NCBI GenBank assembly: GCA_017311185.1
Contig: JAESUZ010003886.1
Span: forward strand, 1-64,000
DNA length: 64,000 nt
Direction: 5' to 3'
DNA from: Proteles cristata cristata
Taxonomy: Eukaryota > Chordata > Mammalia > Carnivora > Hyaenidae
This document shows positions 21,271 through 32,274 of this stretch, piece by piece. The position numbers and the translations under genes are program-made. The notes under the pieces are model-generated. The model was not told where the DNA came from. It saw only the letters and a program-made list of their open reading frames with translations, and made no database searches. How positions within the stretch are numbered: the first letter of the stretch is position 1; every line of letters begins with the position of its first letter.

Positions 21271-23050
21271 CTGATAGCACACAAATAAAAGGACCACGAG
21301 AGACTGCTGTGAACAATTCTAGAGCACAGAGCAAGAAGGCAAAGGCAGTAAGGTTTGGGGTTTTGAGGTCCATCTGGTGACAGCAATGACCGAACAACTG
21401 GCCTGTTCCCTAGATGAGAGCTGTTGAAAGTCTAGTTACAGGGAGAAAACCAAACATTCACGTATTTTCCGGGAGTTGGGAAGAGAGCTGTCCACATCTC
21501 AGGCATTTGTGTGTGCTTGCACATCCTGTCAGGACAAAATTCCATAGTCCCTTCACGTTAGGTTTTGTTTCATTAGAAACAGTATTTCTTCTCTTAAACA
21601 CGTAACTCCTACAAGATTTTTAATTTATAATTCATGACAACTTACATCATTTGTAACACAAGGGAACCCATAGCAAACATCAGTTGCTTCATCCCTGGAA
21701 TCCAGTCACTCAGACCAGAAATAGAATTTAAAAGGTTTCCCTAAAGCACAGATATTTGTTAGTAGAAAGAATGAAAAGAGCAGAGGGGTCAAGAGAAGGG
21801 ACAAGATTAGATGAATTTCAATTTTTATGAGTTTCAAAACTTGAATTTTGAAACTCATAAAATCACTTAAAACCTTTGCTTTCTGAAGTAACTCAGTCTC
21901 TTCCTGAAATTCATGTTTTCTCCCTTTAAGGAGGGAGGGAAGATTTTTTTTTTCTTTTGCAGGTCACAGGATTTTTTTTCCTATGGAAGCACAATCCTGA
22001 TTTCTTGAGCATGTCCTCAGCCAGCTAGAGAAACATTAGTCATAACCCAGGCGGTGTCAGATTTGGAGTCTCTGCCTGAATTGGGAGCTTCCCACACACC
22101 GCATCTTCCCCTCAATGGCCACGGCTCTGCAACGTGAAGAGGCAACAGGAAGGTTTCAAAACGCAGATGGAACGGCAGACGGAAGACCAGTGCTATCTGA
22201 TTGCACTGTAAAGATTAGGTTTCCTAACTACATCAAAACTACAGCTCCATTCTTGAGGATTCTACCAAATTGTGTGAACAACAGAGAAAATGCCTGACAT
22301 CTAGGACAACTCTGTAACATTTCGTATTCATTTGCTGGGAATAAAGCCATATGAAGAATATTCCAAGTCTGAGGAGCCACTCCAGATGCCTCATCATTCT
22401 CCCATGTCCCCCTTTCTGGAAGTTTAGTACACTTTTACAGGTGTATACATTTAGTAAGTTACGTGTGGCAAGTGTGATCTTGGGTCAGAGAGATGGGAGC
22501 AGACACATGGGGTAAAGCAAGAGAGAGCGATGCAGCAGGCACAGTTGAGGGAGGAGGAAGATTAAGGTTAGAACCACAGATTAAAAAAATATCAGAAAGT
22601 GGCACAATTCTAGAAAATGAGAGAAGTTTTTTTTTTTAAATATGGAAAACATGAAATGTTTCCTCATGAACATCATATTTAAGTCAATTGTTTCCTCACG
22701 GTATAGAGAATGAGAAGCAGTTTGCTAGAAAAACGAGAGGCAAGCTATAGAGAGTGAAGCAAAAGTGGAGACTGCTGAAAATCAGATTCTAAGATGGGAC
22801 AGTAGAAGTCTTCAGTAGTGAGGAAAACGACTGCATGTCAGGAACTGAACAAAAGTACATTTTCTAACACTTGAAATGGACTTAAACGGAGACTAATCAA
22901 TACAGAATTCTAATAAAGAATTATTATTCTTTTTATTATTATTTTGCCAAGTCAGCAAAGTGTCTCTGTGCCCTGATGTAAAAGAATTGGTAGGAACAGT
23001 TTTTGGAAACAGAATAGATTCACACGGAAAAGAATGCATTCCAAAACAGC
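21271..23050. other. 1.8 kb without recognisable genes or repeats
   Basis: The longest stretch of the window in which I recognise no mobile element or gene. It contains a perfect 17-bp inverted repeat (21823-21862) and several A/T homopolymers. A TGRKP-like peptide near 21.45 kb has no zinc-ligand Cys or His context. Confidence 0.45.
21823..21862. repeat. Perfect 17-bp inverted repeat with 6-nt loop
   Basis: The arms TTTTATGAGTTTCAAAA (21823-21839) and TTTTGAAACTCATAAAA (21846-21862) are exact reverse complements separated by CTTGAA. It can form a hairpin or cruciform. No coding or terminator role is implied in this genome. Confidence 0.97.
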
Positions 23051-23073
23051 AGTTATGGGAGCGCCCTGGGGTG

Positions 23074-23212
23074 CTCACAGACTGAAACAGGCTCCGGGCT
23101 CCGAGCTGGCAGTCAGCACAGAGCCCGACGCGGGGCTCGAACCCACGAACCGCGAGATCATGACCTAAGCGAAAGTCCGACGCTCAACCGACTAAGCCAC
23201 CCAGGCGCCCCA
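23074..23212 (-). mobile_element. SINE type 1, antisense, tail-truncated
   Basis: Starts abruptly at CACAGACTGAAACAGGCTCC and runs to GCCACCCAGGCGCCCC. The CT/GA-rich part and the tail are absent, preceded by GAGCGCCCTGGGGTGCT, a short head-like scrap. Confidence 0.88.
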
Positions 23213-23245
23213 TAATCTCTTTAATTTTTAAATAAACTAATTTTT

Positions 23246-23404
23246 TAAAGTTTATTTATTTATTTATTTATTTATTTATTTGAGAATCCCAAACAGGCTC
23301 CACAGTGTCAGTATGGAGCCTCATCTCACACAAACTGTAAAATCGTGACCTGAGCCAAAATCAAAAGTCGGATGCCCAACTGACTGAGCCACCCAGGTGT
23401 CTCG
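23246..23404 (-). mobile_element. Old SINE, antisense, with TTTA microsatellite
   Basis: TTTA units at 23250-23281, then a shortened body (CAAACAGGCTCCACAGTGTC) and a head ending GAGCCACCCAGGTG. Confidence 0.82.
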
Positions 23405-23417
23405 TTAAGATAAACAT

Positions 23418-23638
23418 TAAATTTTTTTTTTAATTTTTAATGTTTATTTTTGTGAGAGAGAGAGAGACAATGTGAACAGGGAAGGAGCAGAAAGAGAGAG
23501 AGACACACAGATCCGAAGCCAGGCTCCAGGCCCTGAGCTGTCAGAACAGAGCCCGACGTGGGGCTCGAACCCAGCAACGGTGAGATCATGATCTGAACCG
23601 AAGTTGGACGCTTAACCAACTGAGCCATCCAGTCACCT
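23418..23638 (-). mobile_element. SINE type 2, antisense
   Basis: Complete antisense copy with GTGAGAGAGAGAGAGAC, CCGACGTGGGGCTCGAACCC and GAGCCATCCAGTCACC. Third antisense SINE in a row within 600 bp. Confidence 0.9.
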
Positions 23639-23639
23639 C

Positions 23640-25650
23640 TAAAGTAAGTTTATTTTAGAGCAGTTTTAGGTTCACAGCAAAATAGAGCAGAAAATTCAGG
23701 GAGTTCCTGTATACTGCCTGCCTGTCCCCAGATGCACAGTCTCCCCAACTGTGAACATCCAATATTAGGGATGTTCATTTGTTACAATCAACGAATCTAA
23801 ACTGACACATCATTATCACCCAAAGTTCATAGTTTAAATTAGAGCCTGCTTTTGGTGTTAAACATTGTATGGATTTGACACATGTATAATGATACATATC
23901 CATCATCATAATATCATACAGAATGAATTTACTGCCCTGACAGTCCTTCATGCTCTGTGTATTCATCCACCCTGTGCCTTAACCCCTGGAAACTACTGAT
24001 CTTTTTACTGTCTTCAAAGTTTTGTCTTTTCCTAAATGTTACATAATTGGAACCACACAGTATGTAGGCTTTTCAGATTATTTTCTTTCACTTAACATCT
24101 ATTTTTAGATCTTATGTGTCTTTTTCATGGCTTGAAAGTTCATTTCTTTCTAGTGCTGAATAATATTACATTGTATGAATGTACTAGGGTTTATGTATCC
24201 ATTCATCCATTAACGCAAATCCTGGTTGCCTCCCAGTTTGGCAACTGTGAATAAAGCTAGTATGAACATCTGTGTGCAGGTTGTTGTGTGGGTGTGTTTT
24301 CAACCCATTTGAGTAAATATCAAGGAGTATGATTACTGGATCATGTGGTATGTTTGGTTTTGTTAGACACCGTCAGACTGTATTCCAGAGTGTCTACGCA
24401 AGTGTGCCCTCCTACCAGAAATGAATGAGGATTCCTGCTGCTTCACATTCTCACCAGCATTTGATGTTGCCAGTGTTTTGGATATTGGCAATTCTATTAG
24501 GTGTGTCATGGTACCTCACTGTTTTAATTGCTATTTCTTAATGACATGATGTTGAACATCATTTCATATGCTCAGTTGGCGATATACGTATCTTTGGTGA
24601 GCTGTGAAGGTCTTTTGTCCATTTTTTTAATGGTATTTTTTGCCCACTTTTAAATTGAGTGTTTGTTACTGTAGGGTTTTAAGAGTTCTTTGTATGTATT
24701 TGATAACAGTCTTTGATTAGATGTGTCCTTTGCAAATGTTTTCTTCTGATCTGTGGCTTGTCCTCTATTCTCTTGACATTGTCTTTCCTGAGCAGAAGTT
24801 TTGAATTTTAATGAAGTCCAGCTTATCAGTTATTTCTGTAATGTATTGTGTCTTTGGTTTTGTATTGAAAAAGTTATCACCATCCCCAAGGTTATCTAAG
24901 TTTTTCCCTTTATTACCTTCTAGGAATTTTATAGTTGTTATTGTTATACATTTAGGTCTGTGATCCCCTCTGAGTTCATTTTTGTGAAAGGAATAAAGAC
25001 TGTCTAGATTTTTTTTTTTTTTTTGCATGTGGATGTCCAGTTGTTCCAGCTTATTTGTTGAAAAGGAAAAGATTATCTGTGCTCCATTGCATTGCTTTGT
25101 TACTCTGTCAAAGACAGTTGACCATAGGTCTATTTCTCCACTCACTATTCTGTTCCATTAATCTTATAGATTCTTTAGCCAGCAACACATTGTCTTGATC
25201 ACTGTTGCTTTATTTTTTTTAAATGTTTATTTATTTTTGAGAGAGACACAGAATGAGCAGGGGAGGGGCAGAGAGAGTAGCTGAAATTGGATGTAGGTGA
25301 AATTGGACACTTAACTGACTGAGCCACCCCAGCACCCCTGTCACTGTTGTTTTATAGTAATCTTGAAGTTGAGTAGTCTCAGTCTTTGACTTTGTTCCTT
25401 TTCTTGAATATTGAATTAATTAGCAACTTTGGTTCTTTTGCCTCTCCATGCCTCTCCTCTTTTATTAAGAGTGTGTTGAATATATAGATAAATTTGGAAA
25501 AAAACTGACATCTGGACAATAGTGAGTCTTCTTGTTCATGAACCTGGTATATTTCTCCATTTATTTAGTTCTTTTTTGGTATCTTTCATCAGAATTTTGT
25601 AGTTTCCCCATATATATCTTGTACATGTTTTGTTAGCTTGATAACTACGT
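23640..25650 (-). mobile_element. Old L1 3' half, antisense, split by a SINE
   Basis: Antisense L1: 3' UTR landmarks TTTAGGTTCACAGCAAAATA, GTTCCTGTATACTGCCTGCC, CATCATTATCACCCAAAG, then ORF2 landmarks GTGCTGAATAATATTACATT, CAACTGTGAATAAAGCTAGT, TTCTCACCAGCATTTGATG. The minus-strand frame at 24765-25145 (126 codons; DLWSTVFDRVTKQC, FSTNKLEQLDIHMQ, KFLEGNKGK) is an eroded piece of ORF2p upstream of its C-terminus. Non-functional. Confidence 0.85.
25213..25338 (-). mobile_element. SINE, antisense, internally deleted
   Basis: Starts TTAAATGTTTATTTATTTTT-GAGAG and ends GAGCCACCCCAGCACCCC, but most of the middle is missing. ATCACTGTTG and GTCACTGTTG flank it as a likely TSD. Confidence 0.85.
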
Positions 25651-25688
25651 ATTTCATTTTGGGGGTACTAAAGTAAATGGTAATATTT

Positions 25689-25887
25689 AAAAAAAATTTT
25701 TTTCTGAGAAAGAGAGACAGTGTGAGCAGGGGAGGGTCAGAGAGATAGGGAGACACAGAAACTGAAGCAGTCTCCAGGCTCTGAGCTAGCTGTCAGCACA
25801 GAGCCCGATGCAGGGCTTGAACCCATGAACTGTGAGATCATGACCTGAGCTGAAGTCGGATGCCCAACCGAGCCACCCAGACACCCC
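25689..25887 (-). mobile_element. SINE type 2, antisense, with TSD
   Basis: TGGTAATATTT flanks both ends (about 25678-25688 and 25888-25898). Confidence 0.91.
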
Positions 25888-26344
25888 TGGTAATATTTTT
25901 TATTTCAAATTACATTTGTTCATTGCTGGTGTGAAACAATGATTTATAAGAAATACTATTATATATCATTTCTCAGATATACTGGTCTTCATCCATAGTT
26001 CCTAAAAACGGTTCAGAGCCATAAAGGTAAAATGAGTGTCTTGTTATTAATGAAGGTGATTTTTCCTTTCTAAACCCACCCAGGGCCAGAGCCAAGTTGC
26101 TAGGAGGAGCGATCATGTGATAAAGGATTCGAATTTGCAATCCCTACCCCTCAACCCCCACTTCTGGGGAAGGACGGGCTGGAGGTTGCATCAGCCAATG
26201 GCCAATGACTTAGTCAGGACTCTGTAATAAAGCCCTCATAAGAACTCAAGTGGACAGGCTTTTGGTCCTGCTGGAGAAGTTTCACACTTGGAGAACCAGA
26301 ACGTTTCCATGTGCCACCAAGCCAGGCCCCAAGCTTCTGCTGTA
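25888..26344 (+). other. Unclassified, possible old LTR
   Basis: Contains ACTCTGTAATAAAGCCCTCA with downstream AAGAACTCAAGTGGACAGGC and TGGAGAACCAGAAC. A polyadenylation-like AATAAA and GC-richer middle suggest an old LTR or similar repeat, but I cannot name it. Confidence 0.3.
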
Positions 26345-26485
26345 AGAATTCTGGAGATGGATAGGCGTGATGGTTGTACAGCGTGTGAATGTACTCACTG
26401 CCACCAAATCGTGCACTTAAAAAGTGGTTAAAATAGTAAATTTTTCCTTATGTACCTTTTACCATAATAAAAAATGTTAATTACT
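26345..26485 (+). mobile_element. Old L1 3' UTR end, sense
   Basis: TTCTGGAGATGGATAGGCGT, GATGGTTGTACAGCGTGTGA, AATCGTGCACTTAAAAAGTG, then ACCATAATAAAAAATG as tail: the terminal 140 bp of an L1MA/MB-type 3' UTR. Confidence 0.75.
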
Positions 26486-26544
26486 TAAAGATTATTTTCT
26501 AAACTGTTAGTGTTTTTCACTAATGAATTTTTAATTCTTAAACT

Positions 26545-26755
26545 TATTTTAGAGCAGTTTTAGGTTCATAGCAAAATAGAGCAGAAAGTACAGGGAGTTC
26601 CTGTATACCGCCTGCCTGTCCCCAGATGCGCAGCGTGTTCCACTAGGAACATCCTATATCAGAGTGGGTCGTCTGTCACAACGAATGAGCCTAAACTGCC
26701 ACATCATTATCTCCCCAAGTTCATAGTCTAAATTAGAGTTCACTTTTGGTTTGTA
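26545..26755 (-). mobile_element. Second copy of an L1 3' UTR segment, antisense
   Basis: Very similar to 23650-23860 (GCAGTTTTAGGTTCATAGCA, GTTCCTGTATACCGCCTGCC, CCTGTCCCCAGATGCGCAG). It is an independent 5'-truncated L1 of the same family or a local duplicate. Confidence 0.75.
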
Positions 26756-27119
26756 CACTCAGTGTTTTGGAGTTCTGAGGGAGGAGGATCTTTTGGGGAA
26801 ACAAACAAAATACCTGCTGACCAGAAAAGCTTTCCACACACAAGCAAAAGAGAAAGAAAAGAGTTTTATTATTAAATAAGCATTAAAACAATGCGATGTG
26901 CCTCACAGGCAACCCAATAAAGAGACTGTGGCATCAGTAAGAAACCTCACCTTTTTTGTATGGTCAGGCAGATACAACATGTTACCTACATGTTCTTAAG
27001 AAAAGTGGGAACTGGCCCCCAAGTGAGAAGACGTGACCGCACAGTTTGCCACGTGGTCCATCCTGAGTTCCCTGGGGTGGCCGCTTGCATTTGCTCAGTG
27101 CCTTGATCTAAGTGAACAG
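26756..27119. other. Unclassified intergenic sequence
   Basis: No named repeat recognised. Contains CAACCCAATAAAGAGACTG, a polyadenylation-like motif without gene context. Confidence 0.35.
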
Positions 27120-27189
27120 TAACCTATACCCGCCAGAAATGACTACGGAGAGGGTAAAATACAGAGTTCCTGCTTCCGGGAACAGCGTG

Positions 27190-27670
27190 GGGCTGTGATC
27201 CTTGAGGGAAGGATGGCACAGCAGTGGAGGTGTGCTCCTCCGTCCCGCCGGGGCCCTCTCCAAACCCGCCCTAGCGAAGTGGAGCCCAGACAGAGAAGGC
27301 CGGGGCACCATCAGTCTGAACCCGGGGTTCCCAAGGAAGCTGCAGTCCTGTGTCTGTCTGCTCAGGGGAGTCCTCCCCAGACAGGCGTGATCTGAAACCT
27401 CAGGCTGGCCTGCCTTAACCCGCAGACTTGGAGGGGGAGACCCTCGTGCTGGCATCAGAGGTCAGGTGCAGGTGGCCGCCACCGGCCGCTGCATCCCAGC
27501 TTCCTCCCGCAGCGGCAGTGTCCCCGCCTCCGGCTCCCAAGCTGAGGCCCCGCTTCCTCCTGCTCCGGAAGTTGAGCCCCACCTGTGGCAGCCGAGCAGT
27601 GCTGGTCCCTCTCGTGCACATGTGTCCATGCAATCTTGGGGACCTGCCCGTGGCTGAGGAGGTGACCTCA
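27190..27670. other. CpG-rich block of copy B, unknown function
   Basis: Strongly GC- and CpG-rich (for example GGCCGCCACCGGCCGCTGCA), with the look of a small CpG island 5 kb upstream of the copy B promoter. The homologous copy A block has lost most CpGs. Open frames on both strands (e.g. 27428-27892 +, 27462-27773 -) are expected from GC content and match no family I know. It could be a second promoter or simply an unmethylated island. Confidence 0.45.
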
Positions 27671-27950
27671 CGTGCAGGGGACCAGCCTCTGCAAGCCAGG
27701 GTTGGCCCGGAGAGTGATGGTTGGCGTCGGCGAAAGAAGACACGGAGCCAGCCTCTTCAGGTGGACTGCTCAAATATATTTTTCAGCTTAGGGTTTTTAT
27801 ATAGCAAATTCGAACAATCATGTTTAAATGATTTACATTTTTTGAGTACAGTCATAGGACTTAACATTTCTAAGTTTTCTTGGCAACAGTGATTTCACGG
27901 TACGTGATTTCCACGTCAACCAATAAAATTTAACCAGGTAGTCATGACAA
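27670..27950 (-). mobile_element. Probable retroviral 3' LTR, antisense
   Basis: On the minus strand: a possible start near TGTCATGACTACC, then ATTTTATTGG, a TATA-like GCTATATAAAAACCC at about 27795, and a U5-like GGCTCCGTGTCTTCTTTCGC. This order fits an LTR of a class II (betaretrovirus-like) endogenous element. It lies downstream of an env-like piece on the same strand, the expected place of a 3' LTR. Boundaries are approximate. Confidence 0.5.
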
Positions 27951-28189
27951 AGTTCTACATATTCTTTACTACGTGTGGCAGGGTATCTACGGATAAGTGA
28001 AGCATATTGCCAGAATACATGAGATCACAGGGCCCTTTAATTGTTTAAGTTCAGTGGGCATGCAAAAACAGGATATACTTGTACCCGCGGTTGTAGGTAA
28101 CAGACGCTCACAACCCCTTACTAAGAAAGAACAATGTCAACATTTATCATAGATGACGTATGGAAATGTTTTATGTGGATCAGCTAGAA

Positions 28190-28930
28190 TTTGGTCTCTG
28201 CATTTACCAATCTCATTCTTTGGCCAGAACAATCCATAAGTTGCCTTACAGGCTCGAGGTCAGCGGGCAAATATTTCTCTTACACTTTTTCGAGAAAGCC
28301 CTCCACAGCTAGTAAGTCTTCTTGTTGTCTGTGCTTACGGCATAATATGTGTTCTTACTGGCAATTAGACCCGTACAAGGAAAATGAATTCTCGGTCTCT
28401 TATAGACCCCATGCATACCGGACTGTCTCCAATTTTGCTCATTGCTACAATATTCATTAGACAACATGTGATTGAGGGGGCGGACATGATATTTAGGTAC
28501 ATTCCATTTTGGAGGAAGGGGGGAACTTTGGGCGATTCTGGTTTCATATTAACCCTAGAATAGACTAACAGCAGAAGTGAGAGTAAAAGGTACAGACAAA
28601 GTAGAGAAGAAGAATTCTTCCGGGGGTTCTTCTGACTGCCTTGCAGTCCTTTCCCACCGGTTTTTCCCTGGGCCTTGCCATCAGGGATGACCTGCGCAGT
28701 TTCGGTCTCCGGCACTCACGGACTGTCCATCAGGAATCTCAGGTGAATTTGAGCCCTGGGACATGGTTGCCAGCCTCTAGGCCTTAGTGCTGTCATTGCT
28801 TGGTCTGTTTTTTCTTCCCATGGGGAGCTGCAGAGAGGCTTGGCCAGCACTTGGAGGACTCTACTCACCTTGGAGGAATTTTCTTTGGCCTTGGAGAAGG
28901 GGTCCTGCAGGGACAGAGGTGACACATAGC
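28190..28930 (-). pseudogene. Endogenous retrovirus env 5' fragment, antisense
   Basis: Two minus-strand frames, 28716-28925 and 28365-28715, are the same reading frame separated by one TGA. The second has a basic stretch followed by a leucine-rich hydrophobic segment, like the long signal peptide of betaretrovirus-type Env, then a proline-rich start and a PVCMG motif like early surface-unit sequence. The env-like reading continues left in other frames with several stops, so it is broken by stops and shifts and most of env is missing. With the LTR-like block at 27.67-27.95 kb it appears to be a remnant provirus 3' end, absent from copy A. No infectious or functional potential is visible. Confidence 0.5.
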
Positions 28931-29019
28931 CACAGGCCCTAGTTCCTCACAGCAGCTGGCTGGGTTTAGTACATGCAGTGCACCAAACACAAAACAGTCT
29001 TTAAAAGAAGGTGGCTTTA

Positions 29020-29236
29020 AGGATGCCCGAGGGACTTAGGCAGTTAGGTATCCAACTTTGGCTGAGGTCATGATCTCACGGTTCGGGAGTGCTGACAGCT
29101 CTGTGCTGACAGCTCCGAGCCTGGAGCCTGCTTCAGATTCTGTCTCCCTCTCTCTCTCTCTGCCCTTCCCCCATTCATACTCTGTCTCTCTCTCTCTAAA
29201 AATAAATAAACATTTTAAAAATGTTATAAAAAGATT
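29020..29236 (+). mobile_element. SINE type 2, sense, first of a pair
   Basis: Degenerate head (AGGATGCCCGAGGGACTTAG). Flanks AAAAGAAGGTGGCTTTA (29003-29019) and AAAAGAAGGCAACTTTA (29237-29253). Confidence 0.88.
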
Positions 29237-29253
29237 AAAAGAAGGCAACTTTA

Positions 29254-29474
29254 GGGGCACCTGGATGGCTCAGTCGATTAGGCATCTGACTCTTGGTTTC
29301 TGCTCCGGTCATGATTTCATGGTTTGTGGGTTCGAGCCCCGTGTCAGGCTCTGCATTGACAGCTGCAGAGCCTGCTTGCGATTCTCTGTCCCCCTCTCTC
29401 TCTGCCCCTCCTCCGTCCCTCTCTCTCAAAATAAATTAATAAACATTAAAAAAAAAAACAAAACAACAACAACC
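29254..29474 (+). mobile_element. SINE type 2, sense, second of a pair
   Basis: Head GGGGCACCTGGATGGCTCAG. It inserted directly behind the 3' TSD of the previous SINE. The target reappears as AAAAGGCAGCTTTA at 29475-29488, so three target copies bracket two SINEs. Confidence 0.9.
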
Positions 29475-29623
29475 AAAAGGCAGCTTTAGGTCTACAAGGT
29501 CTCAAGAGAAGGAAGTATCAGTAGGTACTGGGTGTGAAATGAGAAAGTAGCTTTAGGTTGTCCAAGAGGTATTACATGAGAAAGTCAAAACATGGACTTA
29601 ATTTTTACTGAGAAAACCAATTT

Positions 29624-29852
29624 TTAAAAAAATTTTTTAAAATATTTTTTTATTTCTAGGAGAGAGAGAGAGAGAGACAGCGTGAGCGGGGGAGGGTCAG
29701 AGAGAGAGGGAGTCACAGACTCTGAAACAGGCTCCAGGCTCTGAGCTGGCAGTCAGCACAGAGCCCGACGCTGGGCTCGAACCCACGAACCGCGAGATCA
29801 TGACCTAAGCGAAAGTCAGACGCTTAACCGACTAAGCCACCCAGGCGCCCCA
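29624..29852 (-). mobile_element. SINE type 1, antisense, with TSD
   Basis: TSD GAGAAAACCAATTT at 29610-29623 and 29853-29866. Inserted into a stretch conserved between copies A and B, and absent from A. Confidence 0.94.
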
Positions 29853-30284
29853 GAGAAAACCAATTTATAAAAGAATACATTTGAACACTTAATGATGCAC
29901 ACACGTGCAGATACAGTTCTGAAAAGATAATGCTCTACTGCAGATGTTTTTCTCCAGGAGGGAGAACTGTCATAGACTTTTCACATTCTATCTTATAATT
30001 GTATATAATGTTTTGTATTAGGGCAAGTAACTTGTCCTGATATCTTCTTCTCCTTCTTCCTACCTCTCCCTCCTCCTCCTCTTCAAAAATCCTGCACATT
30101 TAGAGAGGACCCTCCGATTACTGTCAGAAACACTGTGACCTGGTCCAGAACATTTACAATAGAACCATGGAATGTTATCAAATATCAAACATGTATCAGA
30201 ACCACCTAGAAAACTGTTAAAACACAGATTCTAGGTCCTGATTCACAGAATCTCTAGGTTAGTTTCTGAAATGAGAATCAGCAT

Positions 30285-30486
30285 TTTAAAAATTGTTTAT
30301 TTATTTTGGGAGAGAGTGAGCAAGCAGGGGAGGTGAGGGGAGAGGGAGAGAGAGAGAATCCCAAGAAGCCTCTGTGCTGTCAGTGCAGACCCTGATGCAG
30401 GGCTCAGACCCATGAACCAGGAGATTATGACCTGAGCCAAAACCAAGAGTCAGACGCTTAACCAACTGAGCCCCGCCCCCCCCCAG
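30285..30486 (-). mobile_element. SINE, antisense, C-rich end
   Basis: Antisense SINE with AATTGTTTATTTATTTTGGG at the left. The head end has mutated to a run of C residues (GAGCCCCGCCCCCCCCCC). GCATTT occurs on both sides. Confidence 0.87.
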
Positions 30487-32274
30487 GAGACCCGAGAGTG
30501 AGCATTTCTAACAAGTCACCAGGTGACACTGATGGTGAAGGTCTAGGAGTTGAACTTGAAAACCAGGGTTCTATGAAAAATGAGGCTGCCTAGTTCCAGG
30601 CCTTGGAGTCCATCCACATGAAGAACTGCAAGCTCCCAGAGGTAGAGCCAAGGTTTCTCACATACATCCCCGGAGCGTCTCCGCAGTGAGCAGGTCAGGC
30701 TAATGGCCGACGTGGCAGGCGTCTTCCACTGCCTAGGAGCCCTTTGAGTGCTTTATCCCCCGAAACTATCTAACCACCTACGTATTCTGCCTACAGCTTA
30801 TTCCAAAAATACTCACATAGTTATCCCTCATATATTATCCTTCAAGTTTTTACTCAGTGACCCTCTTATCAGAGAGGCCCCCCTTACTGCGCTATGTAGT
30901 ATGCATACCATACTTCTAAGCACATTCACTTTATTTCTTCCACTGTGCCTACTACATTCTAACATGCTACATGATTTAGTATTTCTTCTTTCACGATTTT
31001 TGTGACCTCCTTATATATAATATTACCCCCAGGAGAGCAGGAATCTTTTGTCCCTTTTGTGTCCTAAAGTCTCTTATGCATCTACAATAAGTTCTTAAAG
31101 CCAAATACTCAATTGACTGTTTATTAGAACAGTGAATAAACAAGAAACTTTAGCTTCCCTTTATATTTTTACAATTCTGCCTGTTCCTCGTGTCCCTGTT
31201 AGCTTTCCCTGAATGCGAGTATAGCTTCGTTTCAAGAATAAGAATCAAATTTTGCAGACAAAGTCTTCACAGTGATTGATTGTTATAGTCACATGTTCAG
31301 CTTAACTGTAACTCTTCTCAGACATCACTGATACAATTTCTCTAAGAACTTTTTACCATCCACTTATTTCCATTAAGACATTTCTGACACAAATTCTAAA
31401 TCACTACATAGCCACTATTAATAGCTTTCTGTAATTTGCATTTTACAAGTTTTTCTCAGATAATATCAATTCCTCATGCAAAATATTTATTTACTGTAAT
31501 CATAGGGGAAATGATAACTACTTTCCAGTAATGAGATGAAATCATGGATTTAGGTTGCTCCCTGCATTTTGGTGTTCAGAGAATCCTTTTCATACATGCT
31601 ACACCTAAGAACATGGAAGCCACTGAAGCTATCAAAATAGGTTCTTAAGGGTTCTATTTTTGAGATTGATGTCACATTTCCATAAAAAAATGACTATTAG
31701 GCTATCCAAAAAGATATATTAAATAGATAAAAACAGGTAAACATGTCGCTCACTAAATTGTACACAATAATTTTCAGTTACGGGAGATATTTTCTGTAGT
31801 AATTACAGAGATCACGATTTCCTGCTTCAGGGTAGCCTAGAATCCCTAATATTTCCTGTAACGACGCAACCTGTTTTTTTCTCTTGTCCCTGATCAAACA
31901 AAGACCGATAAAACGACCCTTCATACACTTCATAGTGTATGGATCTGAATTGCAACGTGACATGTTAGCTTCTGCTACCAGTGTACACACTGGTTTTGTC
32001 TGAATGACTACGTACGGATAAGGGCATTTGGATCTGTAGCCTCTGGGAGCAAACTGAACTTCACGAAGTCCGAAGTTAACACTTCTTGAAATGCTTGGGA
32101 GAACAGCTGCAGGCAACACCCAACACGCCCCAGAAACTTGAGTCCTGCTCCTTGAGGAGAGGACAAAGACCCTTCTACTCCCTTGGACTCGCAGACGCCA
32201 TTCCCCGGGGGAGTTCGCGGCTCTTAACTCGGCGGGTTGTCTGGGGCGCGCCCTGGCCCGAGGCACCTGAGTCC

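Noticed and set aside
21414..21605. VTGRKPNIHVF peptide resembling a zinc-finger linker (TGEKPY)
   Set aside because: No Cys or His ligands with C2H2 spacing on either side; a chance match.
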